Source: an uncultured Curvibacter sp. (GTDB lineage: Bacteria > Pseudomonadota > Gammaproteobacteria > Burkholderiales > Burkholderiaceae_C). Taken from it: 64,000 nt of DNA. The position numbers and the translations under genes were made by a program. The notes below the pieces were generated by a model. It did no database searches, was not told the DNA's origin, and saw only the letters and a program-made list of their open reading frames with translations. Position 1 is the stretch's first letter. Each line of letters begins with the position of its first letter. This document shows positions 17,187-25,283 of the stretch, in pieces. Location of the stretch: NCBI GenBank assembly GCA_903828535.1, contig CAIKMN010000003.1, forward strand, positions 124,001 to 188,000, given 5' to 3'.

Positions 17187-20100
17187 TCATAAAGCCGCTG
17201 TTTTTTTCGGTGTGGGCGCTGGGAGCGGCTGGCCCAAGTTGCGCAAAATATCGCGGACCAATTGGGCGCGGTCTTTGGGCTCTTTCAATTCCCGCTCGAT
17301 CCGCAGCTTTTCATTGCCGACCAATTTGATGTGGCGATTTTTTTGGATGAGTTCCAAAATTCGCATCGGGTCAATGGGGGCATTGGCACGGAAAGTGATG
17401 TGCGTCACCCCCGGTGCGGCATCGACTTTGACGACGCCATATGGCGCGCTCAAGACCCGCAGACGGTGCACGTCGATAAGGGTTTGCGTTTGCGAAGGCG
17501 GCTTGCCAAAGCGGTCGACAATTTCTTCCAGCAAGCGGTCGATCTGATCGGCGTTTTTGGCGGTTGCCAATTTTTTGTAGAAAGACAAGCGCAGGTGCAC
17601 GTCGCCGCAATAGTCGTCGGGCAGCAGGGCCGGCGCGTGTAAGTTGATGTCGGTGTTGACTGACAGCGGAGACAGCAAATCAGGCACTTCGCCGGCCTTC
17701 AGGGCGCGCACCGCTTCGCTAAGCATTTCGTTGTAAAGCTGAAAGCCCACTTCAAGCATGTTGCCGCTTTGGTTCTCGCCCAATACCTCGCCCGCACCGC
17801 GAATTTCCAGGTCGTGCATGGCCAGATAAAAACCACTGCCCAGCTCTTCCATGGCTTGAATGGCGTCGAGGCGTTGCTGAGCGTGTTTGGTCAGCCCTTC
17901 GGTGTCGGGCACCATCAGGTAGGCATAGGCTTGGTGGTGACTTCGGCCCACGCGGCCGCGCAATTGGTGCAGTTGGGCCAAGCCAAATTTGTCGGCGCGG
18001 CTCATCAAAATGGTGTTGGCGCTGGGCACGTCGATACCGGTTTCGATGATGGTCGAGCAGAGCAGCAGGTTAAAGCGTTGGGCCACAAAATCACGCATCA
18101 CACGTTCTAATTCGCGTTCGGGCATTTGACCGTGGGCCACAGCGATGCGAGCTTCAGGCAGGATTTCTTGCAGTTTTTGGCGACGATTTTCGATGGTCTC
18201 GACTTCGTTGTGCAGGAAGTAAACCTGCCCGCCGCGCTTCAATTCACGCAGCACGGCCTCCCGAATCACGCCCGTGCCCTCGTTGCGCACAAAAGTCTTG
18301 ATGGCCAAGCGGCGTTGCGGTGCGGTGGCGATGACGCTGAGATCGCGAAGGCCTTCCAAGGCCATGCCCAGCGTGCGCGGAATGGGCGTTGCGGTGAGGG
18401 TCAGCACATCGACCTCGGCGCGAAAGGCCTTCATGGCCTCTTTGTGGCGCACGCCAAAGCGGTGTTCTTCGTCGATGATCAAGAGGCCCAAGTCTTTGAA
18501 TTTGACCGACTCGCTCAGCAACTTGTGGGTGCCCACCACAATGTCCACCGAACCGTCGGCCAGCCCTTTGATGGCGGCGTTGATTTCTTTGGTGGAGCGA
18601 AAGCGGCTCATCTCAGCGACCCGAATCGGCCATTTACTGAAGCGGTCGACCAAGGTTTGGTAATGCTGCTCGGCGAGCAAGGTGGTCGGGGCCAAAAAGG
18701 CAACTTGGCGACCCCCGGTGACGGCGACGAAAGCGGCCCGCAAAGCCACCTCGGTTTTGCCAAATCCCACGTCGCCGCAGACCAGTCGGTCCATCGGGCG
18801 CGGGCTGATCATGTCTTGAATCACCGCATGAATCGCGGCGCGTTGGTCGGCGGTCTCTTCAAAGCCAAAGTCGGTGGCAAAGGTTTCGTAGTCTTTGGGC
18901 GAGTAGCGGAAGGCATGGCCTTCGCGGGCGGCGCGACGGGCATACAGATTTAGCAATTCAGCGGCCGCGTCGCGTACCTGTTCGGCGGCTCGGCGCTTGG
19001 CCTTTTCCCACTGGCCGCTACCCAGTTTGTGCAGCGGCGCTTCGTCAGCACTCACGCCGGTGTAGCGGCTGATTTGCTGGAGCTGGCTGACCGGCACATA
19101 GAGCACCGCTTTGTCGGCGTATTCCAGGTGCAAAAATTCTTGCATCTCGGGCTGCTCGTTTGAGCCCAAGTTCATGTGCAGTAGGCCCCGGTAGCGGCCA
19201 ATGCCGTGCTGGGCATGCACCACAGGGTCACCCACATTCAGCTCCGACAGGTCTTTGATGAGGGCTTCGACATCGCTGGTTTGCTCTTGTTTTTGACGTC
19301 GGCGCACCGTCACGCCGGTGGCAAAGAGTTCCGTTTCAGTGATCAGGTCCAAACCCGCCAAAGGCCATGAAAAGCCCTGGCTCAGGGCGGCGGTGGCGAT
19401 GCCGATTCGCTCCGGCATTTCACCGGTTGCTGCCGCTTTCTCTGGGGGGGCGGTGTCGAGGAATTCAGCCAGCGAATCAAAGGCCGGCGGGTTCACTCCG
19501 CTGGCGCGTAAAAAGTCGAGCAGGCTCTCGCGACGGCCATCGCTTTCAGCCAAGATCAAGAGCCGTTGCGGGGCGTTCTTCAGATGGCTTTTGAGACGGC
19601 CCAGTGGCTCGTCGCTGCCCCGTTGAACAGACAGGTCAGGCAAGGCCAAGAAGGAAGAAACGGTCGCCTGATCTGGGCTCGCCTCCTGCGCCTTGACTGA
19701 ACCTGGCCTCAGGCTCAATTGCGGGTGTTCATTGGCCTGCAAATAAAACTGCTCAGCCGTTAAAAATAAGGCTTCAGGCGGCAGCAAGGGCCGCTCGGCG
19801 TCGCCTTGGCCTAAGCGGAAACGTTCTCGCGCATCTTGCCAAAAGCCTTGAAAAGGCTGCTCTAAATCGCCGTGCAAAACCCAAGTCGCGTCGGGCCCGA
19901 GGTAATCAAATACGGTGGCGGTTTCTTCAAAAAACAGCGGCAAGTAATACTCGATGCCCGCCGTCGCCACGCCATTGCCCATGTCTTTGTAGAGCCGGCT
20001 TTTGGTCGGGTCGCCTTCCAGCATTTCGCGCCAACGTTGGCGGAATTTGGCGCGGGCGTTGTCGTCCATCGGGAACTCGCGGCCGGGCAAGAGCCGGACC

Positions 20101-20774
20101 TCAGGCACCGGATAAAGGCTGCGCTGGGTGTCGGGGTCGAAGGTGCGGATGGAGTCGATTTCGTTGTCAAACAAATCAACCCGAAAGGGCATTGGCGAGC
20201 CCATGGGGTACAAATCAATCAAGCTGCCGCGCACCGCATATTCGCCGGGACTGACCACTTGGGTGACGTGGCTGTAACCTGCCAAGGTCAGTTGGCTTTT
20301 GAGTTTGGCCTCGTCCAAGGCTTGTTTGACCTTGAAGTGAAAGGTGTATCCCGCCATAAAGCCAGGCGGAGCCAGCCGGTACAAGGCCGTGGCAGCCGGG
20401 ACGATGACCACATCAGCGCCGTTGTCGCGGTCGCGTTGTTGAATGCGCCAAAGCGTCGCCAAACGCTCAGAAATCAGGTCTTGGTGCGGTGAAAAAGAAT
20501 CGTAGGGCAAAGTTTCCCAATCGGGAAACAAAGCCAAACGCAACTCGGGCGCAAAAAACGCCATTTCTTCCATGAGCCGCTGGGCGTCGCTGGCGTCCGC
20601 GCAGACGATGGCGGTGGGGCGTCCTGCCTCTTTTTCTCGTTGCGCCAGTTGGGCCAACATCAAAGCGTCTGCTGAGCCGGGGGGGCGGGGCAGCGTGAAG
20701 CGTTTGCCGGTGCTGAGTTTGGGCAGCGGGACGGGGGTCAGGGCCGGGAAAGGGGAAATAGAAGAATCGGTCAT
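17187..20774 (-). CDS. mfd: Transcription-repair coupling factor
   Basis: Mfd frees RNA polymerase stalled at DNA damage and recruits UvrA. The 1195 residues cover the full architecture: UvrB-like N-terminal part, an RNA polymerase interaction domain near 500-570 (LNVGDPVVHAQHGIGRYRGL), an SF2 translocase with Walker A GDVGFGKTEVAL near 668 and the DEEH box IIDEEHRFGV near 770, the TRG-type stretch with TGIDVPSANTILMSRADKFGLAQLHQLRGRVGRS, and the C-terminal regulatory domain. It is convergent with nothing and divergent from ispD across 32 bp, so the promoters must be very compact. Confidence 0.97.
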   Translation of the reverse strand: MTDSSISPFPALTPVPLPKLSTGKRFTLPRPPGSADALMLAQLAQREKEAGRPTAIVCADASDAQRLMEEMAFFAPELRLALFPDWETLPYDSFSPHQDLISERLATLWRIQQRDRDNGADVVIVPAATALYRLAPPGFMAGYTFHFKVKQALDEAKLKSQLTLAGYSHVTQVVSPGEYAVRGSLIDLYPMGSPMPFRVDLFDNEIDSIRTFDPDTQRSLYPVPEVRLLPGREFPMDDNARAKFRQRWREMLEGDPTKSRLYKDMGNGVATAGIEYYLPLFFEETATVFDYLGPDATWVLHGDLEQPFQGFWQDARERFRLGQGDAERPLLPPEALFLTAEQFYLQANEHPQLSLRPGSVKAQEASPDQATVSSFLALPDLSVQRGSDEPLGRLKSHLKNAPQRLLILAESDGRRESLLDFLRASGVNPPAFDSLAEFLDTAPPEKAAATGEMPERIGIATAALSQGFSWPLAGLDLITETELFATGVTVRRRQKQEQTSDVEALIKDLSELNVGDPVVHAQHGIGRYRGLLHMNLGSNEQPEMQEFLHLEYADKAVLYVPVSQLQQISRYTGVSADEAPLHKLGSGQWEKAKRRAAEQVRDAAAELLNLYARRAAREGHAFRYSPKDYETFATDFGFEETADQRAAIHAVIQDMISPRPMDRLVCGDVGFGKTEVALRAAFVAVTGGRQVAFLAPTTLLAEQHYQTLVDRFSKWPIRVAEMSRFRSTKEINAAIKGLADGSVDIVVGTHKLLSESVKFKDLGLLIIDEEHRFGVRHKEAMKAFRAEVDVLTLTATPIPRTLGMALEGLRDLSVIATAPQRRLAIKTFVRNEGTGVIREAVLRELKRGGQVYFLHNEVETIENRRQKLQEILPEARIAVAHGQMPERELERVMRDFVAQRFNLLLCSTIIETGIDVPSANTILMSRADKFGLAQLHQLRGRVGRSHHQAYAYLMVPDTEGLTKHAQQRLDAIQAMEELGSGFYLAMHDLEIRGAGEVLGENQSGNMLEVGFQLYNEMLSEAVRALKAGEVPDLLSPLSVNTDINLHAPALLPDDYCGDVHLRLSFYKKLATAKNADQIDRLLEEIVDRFGKPPSQTQTLIDVHRLRVLSAPYGVVKVDAAPGVTHITFRANAPIDPMRILELIQKNRHIKLVGNEKLRIERELKEPKDRAQLVRDILRNLGQPLPAPTPKKTAAL

Positions 20775-20806
20775 GGGGTTCTAGCAACTGATTCTAGAAT
20801 GCCCCG

Positions 20807-21553
20807 ATGCCATCGCCTGTCAATTCCTCAGCCGCCACCTTAGACGCTGCGCCTGAGGCCCGTTTTTGGGCCCTGATTCCGTGCGCGGGTTCTGGTTCCA
20901 GGGCGGGGACGGCCCAGCCTAAGCAGTATCAGCCCTTGGCGGGCAAGGCCATGGTCTTGCATACTTTGGCGGCGTTTCAATCCGTCTCCGAGTTAACGGG
21001 TGTGCTGCTGGTGTTGGCGCCCGGAGACGATGTCGGTGCCGACTTGCTGCGGGAACACCAGCCCGTTTTTTGCGGCGGCGAGACCCGCGCCGACAGCGTG
21101 GCGAATGGTTTGGCGCATTTGCAGACCGTTCTGCAGGCCCGCGACGCCGACTGGGTCTTGGTTCACGACGCGGCCCGTTGCCTGATTACGCCCCCCCAAA
21201 TTCAACGTTTGATCGCTGCCTGCGTGCACGATCCGGTGGGCGGGCTGTTGGCCCAGCCCTTGGCCGATACGCTCAAGGTCTCTGGGGCTGGGCTTAATCG
21301 GGTCAGCGCCACGCTGGACCGAAGTGACAAATGGCTGGCCCAAACGCCTCAAATGTTCCGATTGGGCGAGCTGCGTCAAGCTTTGGCGAGCGCATTTTCC
21401 GAAGGGCTCGCTGTCACCGATGAAGCCTCTGCGATGGAGGCGCAAGGCTTGTCCCCCTTGCTGGTGCCCCCTCTGGGGCCCAACCTTAAAGTCACCTACC
21501 CAGAGGACTTTGCTTTGGCCGAGGCGTTGTTGCAGACTCGACAAGCCCTTTAA
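20807..21553 (+). CDS. ispD: 2-C-methyl-D-erythritol 4-phosphate cytidylyltransferase
   Basis: IspD couples CTP to methylerythritol phosphate in the non-mevalonate isoprenoid pathway. The CTP-binding segment is seen as IPCAGSGSRAGTAQPKQYQPLAGKAM near residue 25, followed by VHDAARCLITPP near 123 and TDEASAMEAQG near 205. Length 248 is slightly above the usual 230 because of a short variable N-terminus. It is followed by ispF, the next but one enzyme in the pathway and a common partner. Confidence 0.96.
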   Translation: MPSPVNSSAATLDAAPEARFWALIPCAGSGSRAGTAQPKQYQPLAGKAMVLHTLAAFQSVSELTGVLLVLAPGDDVGADLLREHQPVFCGGETRADSVANGLAHLQTVLQARDADWVLVHDAARCLITPPQIQRLIAACVHDPVGGLLAQPLADTLKVSGAGLNRVSATLDRSDKWLAQTPQMFRLGELRQALASAFSEGLAVTDEASAMEAQGLSPLLVPPLGPNLKVTYPEDFALAEALLQTRQAL

Positions 21554-21586
21554 CCACTTTAAAAAGCCAATTTTCAAAGCCTATTT

Positions 21587-22210
21587 ATGGCCAAAACCCC
21601 TTCCTCCCCTTCCTCCATTTCCTCTACTTCCGCTCCAACCTCTCCAACCTCTGCATTCGACATGTCCAACGGACTTTCCGTCTCCACGTCAACGACAACT
21701 CACTCTGTGGCGTCACCCCCCTTGCCCCAGATCCGCGTTGGCGAAGGTTGGGATGTGCATGCCTTGGTGCCGGGGCGGCGTTTGATTTTGGGGGGGGTGG
21801 AGATTCCCCACCCCACGGGGTTGTTGGGCCACTCTGATGCCGATGCCTTGCTACACGCCATCACCGATGCGGTCTTGGGCGCTGCGGGTTTGGGAGACAT
21901 TGGGCGCCATTTCTCAGACACCGACCCGCAGTTCAGCGGGGCCGATTCCCTTGTTTTATTGGCCGAAGCCATGGCCCGGGTGCGCGCTGCAGGCTGGGAA
22001 CTGGTGAACCTGGACAGCACGGTGGTGGCCCAGGCGCCTAAGTTGGCGCCCCACCTACCGGCGATGTGTGAGCGCATTGCCAAGGCCTTGGGTATCGATT
22101 TGGCCCGCGTCAATGTCAAGGCCAAGACCGCTGAAAAAATGGGCCCGGTGGGGCAAGGCTTGAGCATCGAAGCCAGAGCGATTGTGCTGCTTTGCGCGAC
22201 AGTGCGCTGA
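21587..22210 (+). CDS. ispF: 2-C-methyl-D-erythritol 2,4-cyclodiphosphate synthase with N-terminal extension
   Basis: IspF forms the cyclodiphosphate in the methylerythritol pathway. The conserved domain starts at about residue 49 ([12 protein letters not shown], where the Escherichia enzyme starts at residue 1). [29 protein letters not shown] and the C-terminal [16 protein letters not shown] segment give the metal and CDP sites. The first 48 residues are Ser/Thr/Pro rich, come from a pyrimidine-rich stretch with a doubled CTCCAACCT unit, and resemble nothing conserved. None of the possible starts (ATG 21587, ATG 21662, GTG 21710) has a clear ribosome site, so the real protein may be shorter. 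It is convergent with the histidine kinase gene with a 1-bp gap. Confidence 0.93.
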   Translation: MAKTPSSPSSISSTSAPTSPTSAFDMSNGLSVSTSTTTHSVASPPLPQIRVGEGWDVHALVPGRRLILGGVEIPHPTGLLGHSDADALLHAITDAVLGAAGLGDIGRHFSDTDPQFSGADSLVLLAEAMARVRAAGWELVNLDSTVVAQAPKLAPHLPAMCERIAKALGIDLARVNVKAKTAEKMGPVGQGLSIEARAIVLLCATVR

Positions 22211-22211
22211 A

Positions 22212-23549
22212 TCAAGCTGCGCGAATTTTCAGCGTCGCCACCAACCCCCCCTCAGGGTGATTGCTGAATTCGATGTTGCCTTTCATGCGCTTGAGGGTTT
22301 TGTCCACAATCGCCAGCCCCAGCCCGGATCCATTGGCTTGCGACCTGGCGGTGTCCCCTCGGTAAAACGGCTCTGTCAGTCGGGTCAGTGTGCTGGCTTC
22401 CACACCCGGGCCGTGGTCTCGAACGGTCAGAACAATCCAAGGGTCTTCCAGCTTCAAGACCACATCGACCACGGACATGAATTCTTCGGGAAAGCGGCCA
22501 TAACGGGCCGCGTTCTCGATCAAATTGCTCAAAATTCGTTTCAATTCCACGGCATCAACGATGGCGTTGGGGCCGGGTTCGGGGGGCATTTCCAGGTTGA
22601 GTTGCAATTGAGGGTCATGCGCAAAGACCTGACAAGCCTGTTCGATGAGGGGGGCGATCGGCAAGGCAATCAAGGTCTTGTACAGGGGCCGTGCGTAGTC
22701 TAAAAATTTATCGATGATGTGGTTGAGCTGCTCAATGTCTTGGGCAATCATTTCACGCGCCAAGGGGTCTGTCACGCTCAGCTCCAGCTCCAGCCGAATG
22801 CGGGCCAGGGGTGTGCGCAAATCATGCGAGATGCCCGCCAGCATGAGCGTCCGGTCGGCTTCGACCTTGGCCAGCCTGGCCGTCATTTCGTTGAAGCGCC
22901 GGTTGACGATGCTGACCTCGTGGATCAGGACGTTTTCATCCAATTGGGCTTGATGAAATTGACCGTTTTGAACGCTGGCGGTGGCGTCCACAATTTGCGT
23001 CAGGGGGCGGTTCAGCAGCTGGGCAATGGCGGCGGCACCTGCCAAAGAAAAAATGCCGGCAATGCCAATCCAAAACAGCCAGGTCCGGTCGCTCGGCTCT
23101 GATTGTCTGAGGTCGTTGAGGGTCAGCCAAATGTCGTTTTGTTGCACATGAATGCGCACCCAAATGCCGTGGATGCCGTTGACCGATTCAGCCAAAATCA
23201 TCGGCCTGTCAAGGGCCGATGCGATGGCCGATGCCAGCGCCACCCCGAAGGCGTCTTGGGGTTTGAAGGGGCGAATCACATCCTCTGAGAGCGCCGTTTT
23301 AAAGCGCACATTTTGGGAGTTGCCCAAGACCTTAAAAACCTGCTTCTCGTTTTCTTCGGGCAAGAGGTCTAGGAGGGTCGCGTTGACGCGCAACAACTCG
23401 GCCACTTGGGCGGCGACCGCCCGATTTTGCGGCGCCAACTCCAAGATGCGGTAGGTTTGTAGCCAAGCCAAGGTGCCTCCCCCCAGCAAGACCACGAGCA
23501 AGATGAAGGTGCGCCAAAACAAGTTCAGTTTTGGCGGGTTGCGCTTCAT
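22212..23549 (-). CDS. Sensor histidine kinase, EnvZ-like
   Basis: A 445-residue inner-membrane kinase. It has a first membrane segment near residues 9-30, a periplasmic sensor part of about 130 residues, and a second segment near 165-185, followed by a HAMP linker. The H-box is ISHDLRTPLARIRLE near 240, the N-box is LSNLIENAARYG, and DHGPGVE and GSGLGLAIV form the ATP site. I chose ATG 23549, which overlaps the regulator stop by four bases (ATGA). Order and domain layout match OmpR/EnvZ pairs; the signal is unknown. Confidence 0.92.
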   Translation of the reverse strand: MKRNPPKLNLFWRTFILLVVLLGGGTLAWLQTYRILELAPQNRAVAAQVAELLRVNATLLDLLPEENEKQVFKVLGNSQNVRFKTALSEDVIRPFKPQDAFGVALASAIASALDRPMILAESVNGIHGIWVRIHVQQNDIWLTLNDLRQSEPSDRTWLFWIGIAGIFSLAGAAAIAQLLNRPLTQIVDATASVQNGQFHQAQLDENVLIHEVSIVNRRFNEMTARLAKVEADRTLMLAGISHDLRTPLARIRLELELSVTDPLAREMIAQDIEQLNHIIDKFLDYARPLYKTLIALPIAPLIEQACQVFAHDPQLQLNLEMPPEPGPNAIVDAVELKRILSNLIENAARYGRFPEEFMSVVDVVLKLEDPWIVLTVRDHGPGVEASTLTRLTEPFYRGDTARSQANGSGLGLAIVDKTLKRMKGNIEFSNHPEGGLVATLKIRAA

Positions 23550-24277
23550 GAGCTGCCGTCGGGAACGAACACGTAGCCGACACCCCAAACGGTCTGAATG
23601 TAGCGCGGGGTGGAGGCGTCCACTTCAATCAATTTGCGCAATCTGGAGACTTGCACGTCCAGGCTGCGATCAAAGGGTTCGAACTCCCGCCCCCTTGCCA
23701 GCAAGGCCAACTTTTCACGCGACAGCGGTTGGCGCGGATGGCGCACCAAGGCTTTGAGCATGGCAAATTCGCCGGTTGTCAGGGGCAGATCTTCGTCGCC
23801 ACGAGACAGCGCGCGGGCGCCCATGTCAAAGTTGAAGGGTCCAAAGTGAATTTGTTGGTTTTCGCCAGAAGGTGCCCCAGGGGCTTCGGTGGGCGGGCGA
23901 CGCCGCAGCACGGCGTGGACACGGGCCAGCAATTCACGCGGGTTGAAAGGTTTGCCGAGGTAATCGTCGGCCCCCACTTCCAAGCCCACAATGCGGTCGA
24001 CGTCTTCGCTTTTGGCCGTCAGCATGATGATGGGCGTGCGGTCGTTCAAGGCCCTTAGTCGGCGGCAAATGGACAGGCCATCTTCGCCGGGCATCATCAA
24101 ATCCAAGATCAGCAAATCCATGGATTCACGCAGCATGATGCGGTTCAAGGCCTTCGCGTCTTCAGCAACCGACACTTCAAAGCCTTCTTGGCTTAGATAC
24201 CGACGTAATAAATCTCGAATGCGCGCATCGTCGTCAAGAACCACGATTTTGTCTGGGCGGTGGTGGGTCGTTGTCAT
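23546..24277 (-). CDS. Response regulator, OmpR family
   Basis: A 243-residue regulator with a receiver domain and a winged-helix DNA-binding domain. The phosphorylation site is in DLLILDLMMPGEDGLS near residue 60, the acidic pocket is VLDDDARIRDL near 13, and the DNA-binding part ends LRKLIEVDASTPRYIQTVWGVGYVF. ATG 24277 was chosen because AGGAAG stands 7 bp ahead; a longer frame from 24358 has no such signal. It is the first gene of the pair with the kinase. A 27-bp inverted repeat lies about 90 bp upstream. Confidence 0.94.
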   Translation of the reverse strand: MTTTHHRPDKIVVLDDDARIRDLLRRYLSQEGFEVSVAEDAKALNRIMLRESMDLLILDLMMPGEDGLSICRRLRALNDRTPIIMLTAKSEDVDRIVGLEVGADDYLGKPFNPRELLARVHAVLRRRPPTEAPGAPSGENQQIHFGPFNFDMGARALSRGDEDLPLTTGEFAMLKALVRHPRQPLSREKLALLARGREFEPFDRSLDVQVSRLRKLIEVDASTPRYIQTVWGVGYVFVPDGSS

Positions 24278-24362
24278 GGCACTTCCTGTTGTTGGTGTGT
24301 GCGCATTTTGGAACTTGTAACAATTCAAAAAGCGCATTCCCAAGCAAATCTGACCCAATGTT

Positions 24363-24389
24363 ATGACTGTTACATATACAAACAGTCAT
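24363..24389. promoter_or_regulatory. 9-bp inverted repeat upstream of the OmpR-like gene
   Basis: ATGACTGTT (24363-24371) and AACAGTCAT (24381-24389) are perfect arms with a 9-bp spacer. It lies between the end of the hydroxybutyrate dehydrogenase gene and the start of the response regulator gene, both on the minus strand. No T run follows in either direction, so it is more like a protein-binding site than a terminator. Confidence 0.5.
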
Positions 24390-24440
24390 CCGCCACACGG
24401 CATTAGTTTTCCTACTCTAAAGTGAGCAGAAAAGAGGTGA

Positions 24441-25229
24441 TTATTGTGCGGTCCAGCCCCCATCCATCGCCCAAGCCACGCCGCGTGTGTTATTAGCGCC
24501 CGGCGAGCAAAAGAACACCGTCAAAGCGCCCAACTCTTCTGGGGTGGTGAACTGGAGCGAAGGCTCTTTTTCTGCCAGCAGTTCTTGAGTGGCTTGGGCG
24601 TTCGTCCAGTGGTTGGCGGCGGCGCGGGCGTCAACCTGTTTTTGCACCAAGGGCGTCAAGACCCAGCCGGGGCAAATGGCGTTGCAAGTCACGCCGGAAG
24701 TGGCAGTTTCCAATGCCACCACTTTGGTCAAACCGACGATGCCGTGTTTGGCCGCGACGTAAGCGGCTTTTTCTGCCGAGCCCACCAAACCGTGCGCGGA
24801 GGCCACATTGATGATGCGGCCCCAGTTGGCCTTCAGCATGGCTGGGAGAGCCAACTTAGTGGTGTGAAACGCGCTGCTGAGGTTGATGGCCAAAATAGCG
24901 TCCCACTTTTCGTTGGGGAAGTCTTGCACCGGCGCCACATACTGAATGCCTGCGTTGTTAACCAAGATGTCGACTTGGCCCTTCTCAGCGGCTGCAAAAG
25001 CCATCATGTCGGCAATTTGGCTGGGTTGGCTCATGTCGGCGGCATGGAACAAAACTTGGATGTCGTGGCCTGCTGCCGACGCGGCGGCTTTGACCTCTGC
25101 CATCGGGCCGCTGGCGTCGCCAAAGCCATTGAGAATTAAATCGGCCCCTTGGGCGGCCAGGCTTTTGGCGATACCCAAACCAATTCCGCTGGTGGATCCT
25201 GTGACAAGGGCTACTTTGTTCTTCAACAT
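24441..25229 (-). CDS. 3-hydroxybutyrate dehydrogenase (short-chain dehydrogenase)
   Basis: A 262-residue NAD-dependent short-chain dehydrogenase. The cofactor motif TGSTSGIGLGIA is near residue 10, NNAG is near 90, the catalytic Ser is in INVASAHGLVGS and the YVAAKHG motif follows. Residues such as HGLVGSAEKAAYVAAKHGI and ICPGWVLTPLVQKQ closely match D-3-hydroxybutyrate dehydrogenases, which link polyhydroxybutyrate breakdown to acetoacetate. ATG 25229 begins MLKNKVALVTG; the longer open frame is not family-like. Function is likely, though other acyl substrates are possible. Confidence 0.88.
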   Translation of the reverse strand: MLKNKVALVTGSTSGIGLGIAKSLAAQGADLILNGFGDASGPMAEVKAAASAAGHDIQVLFHAADMSQPSQIADMMAFAAAEKGQVDILVNNAGIQYVAPVQDFPNEKWDAILAINLSSAFHTTKLALPAMLKANWGRIINVASAHGLVGSAEKAAYVAAKHGIVGLTKVVALETATSGVTCNAICPGWVLTPLVQKQVDARAAANHWTNAQATQELLAEKEPSLQFTTPEELGALTVFFCSPGANNTRGVAWAMDGGWTAQ

Positions 25230-25283
25230 GGGGGTCTTTCTAAAAAGGGGAAAATAATAGAAATGATGACTTAGGATGCGCTG

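Noticed and set aside
24363-24389. Terminator of the hydroxybutyrate dehydrogenase gene
   Set aside because: The stem is AT-rich with a 9-base loop and no T run follows on either strand.
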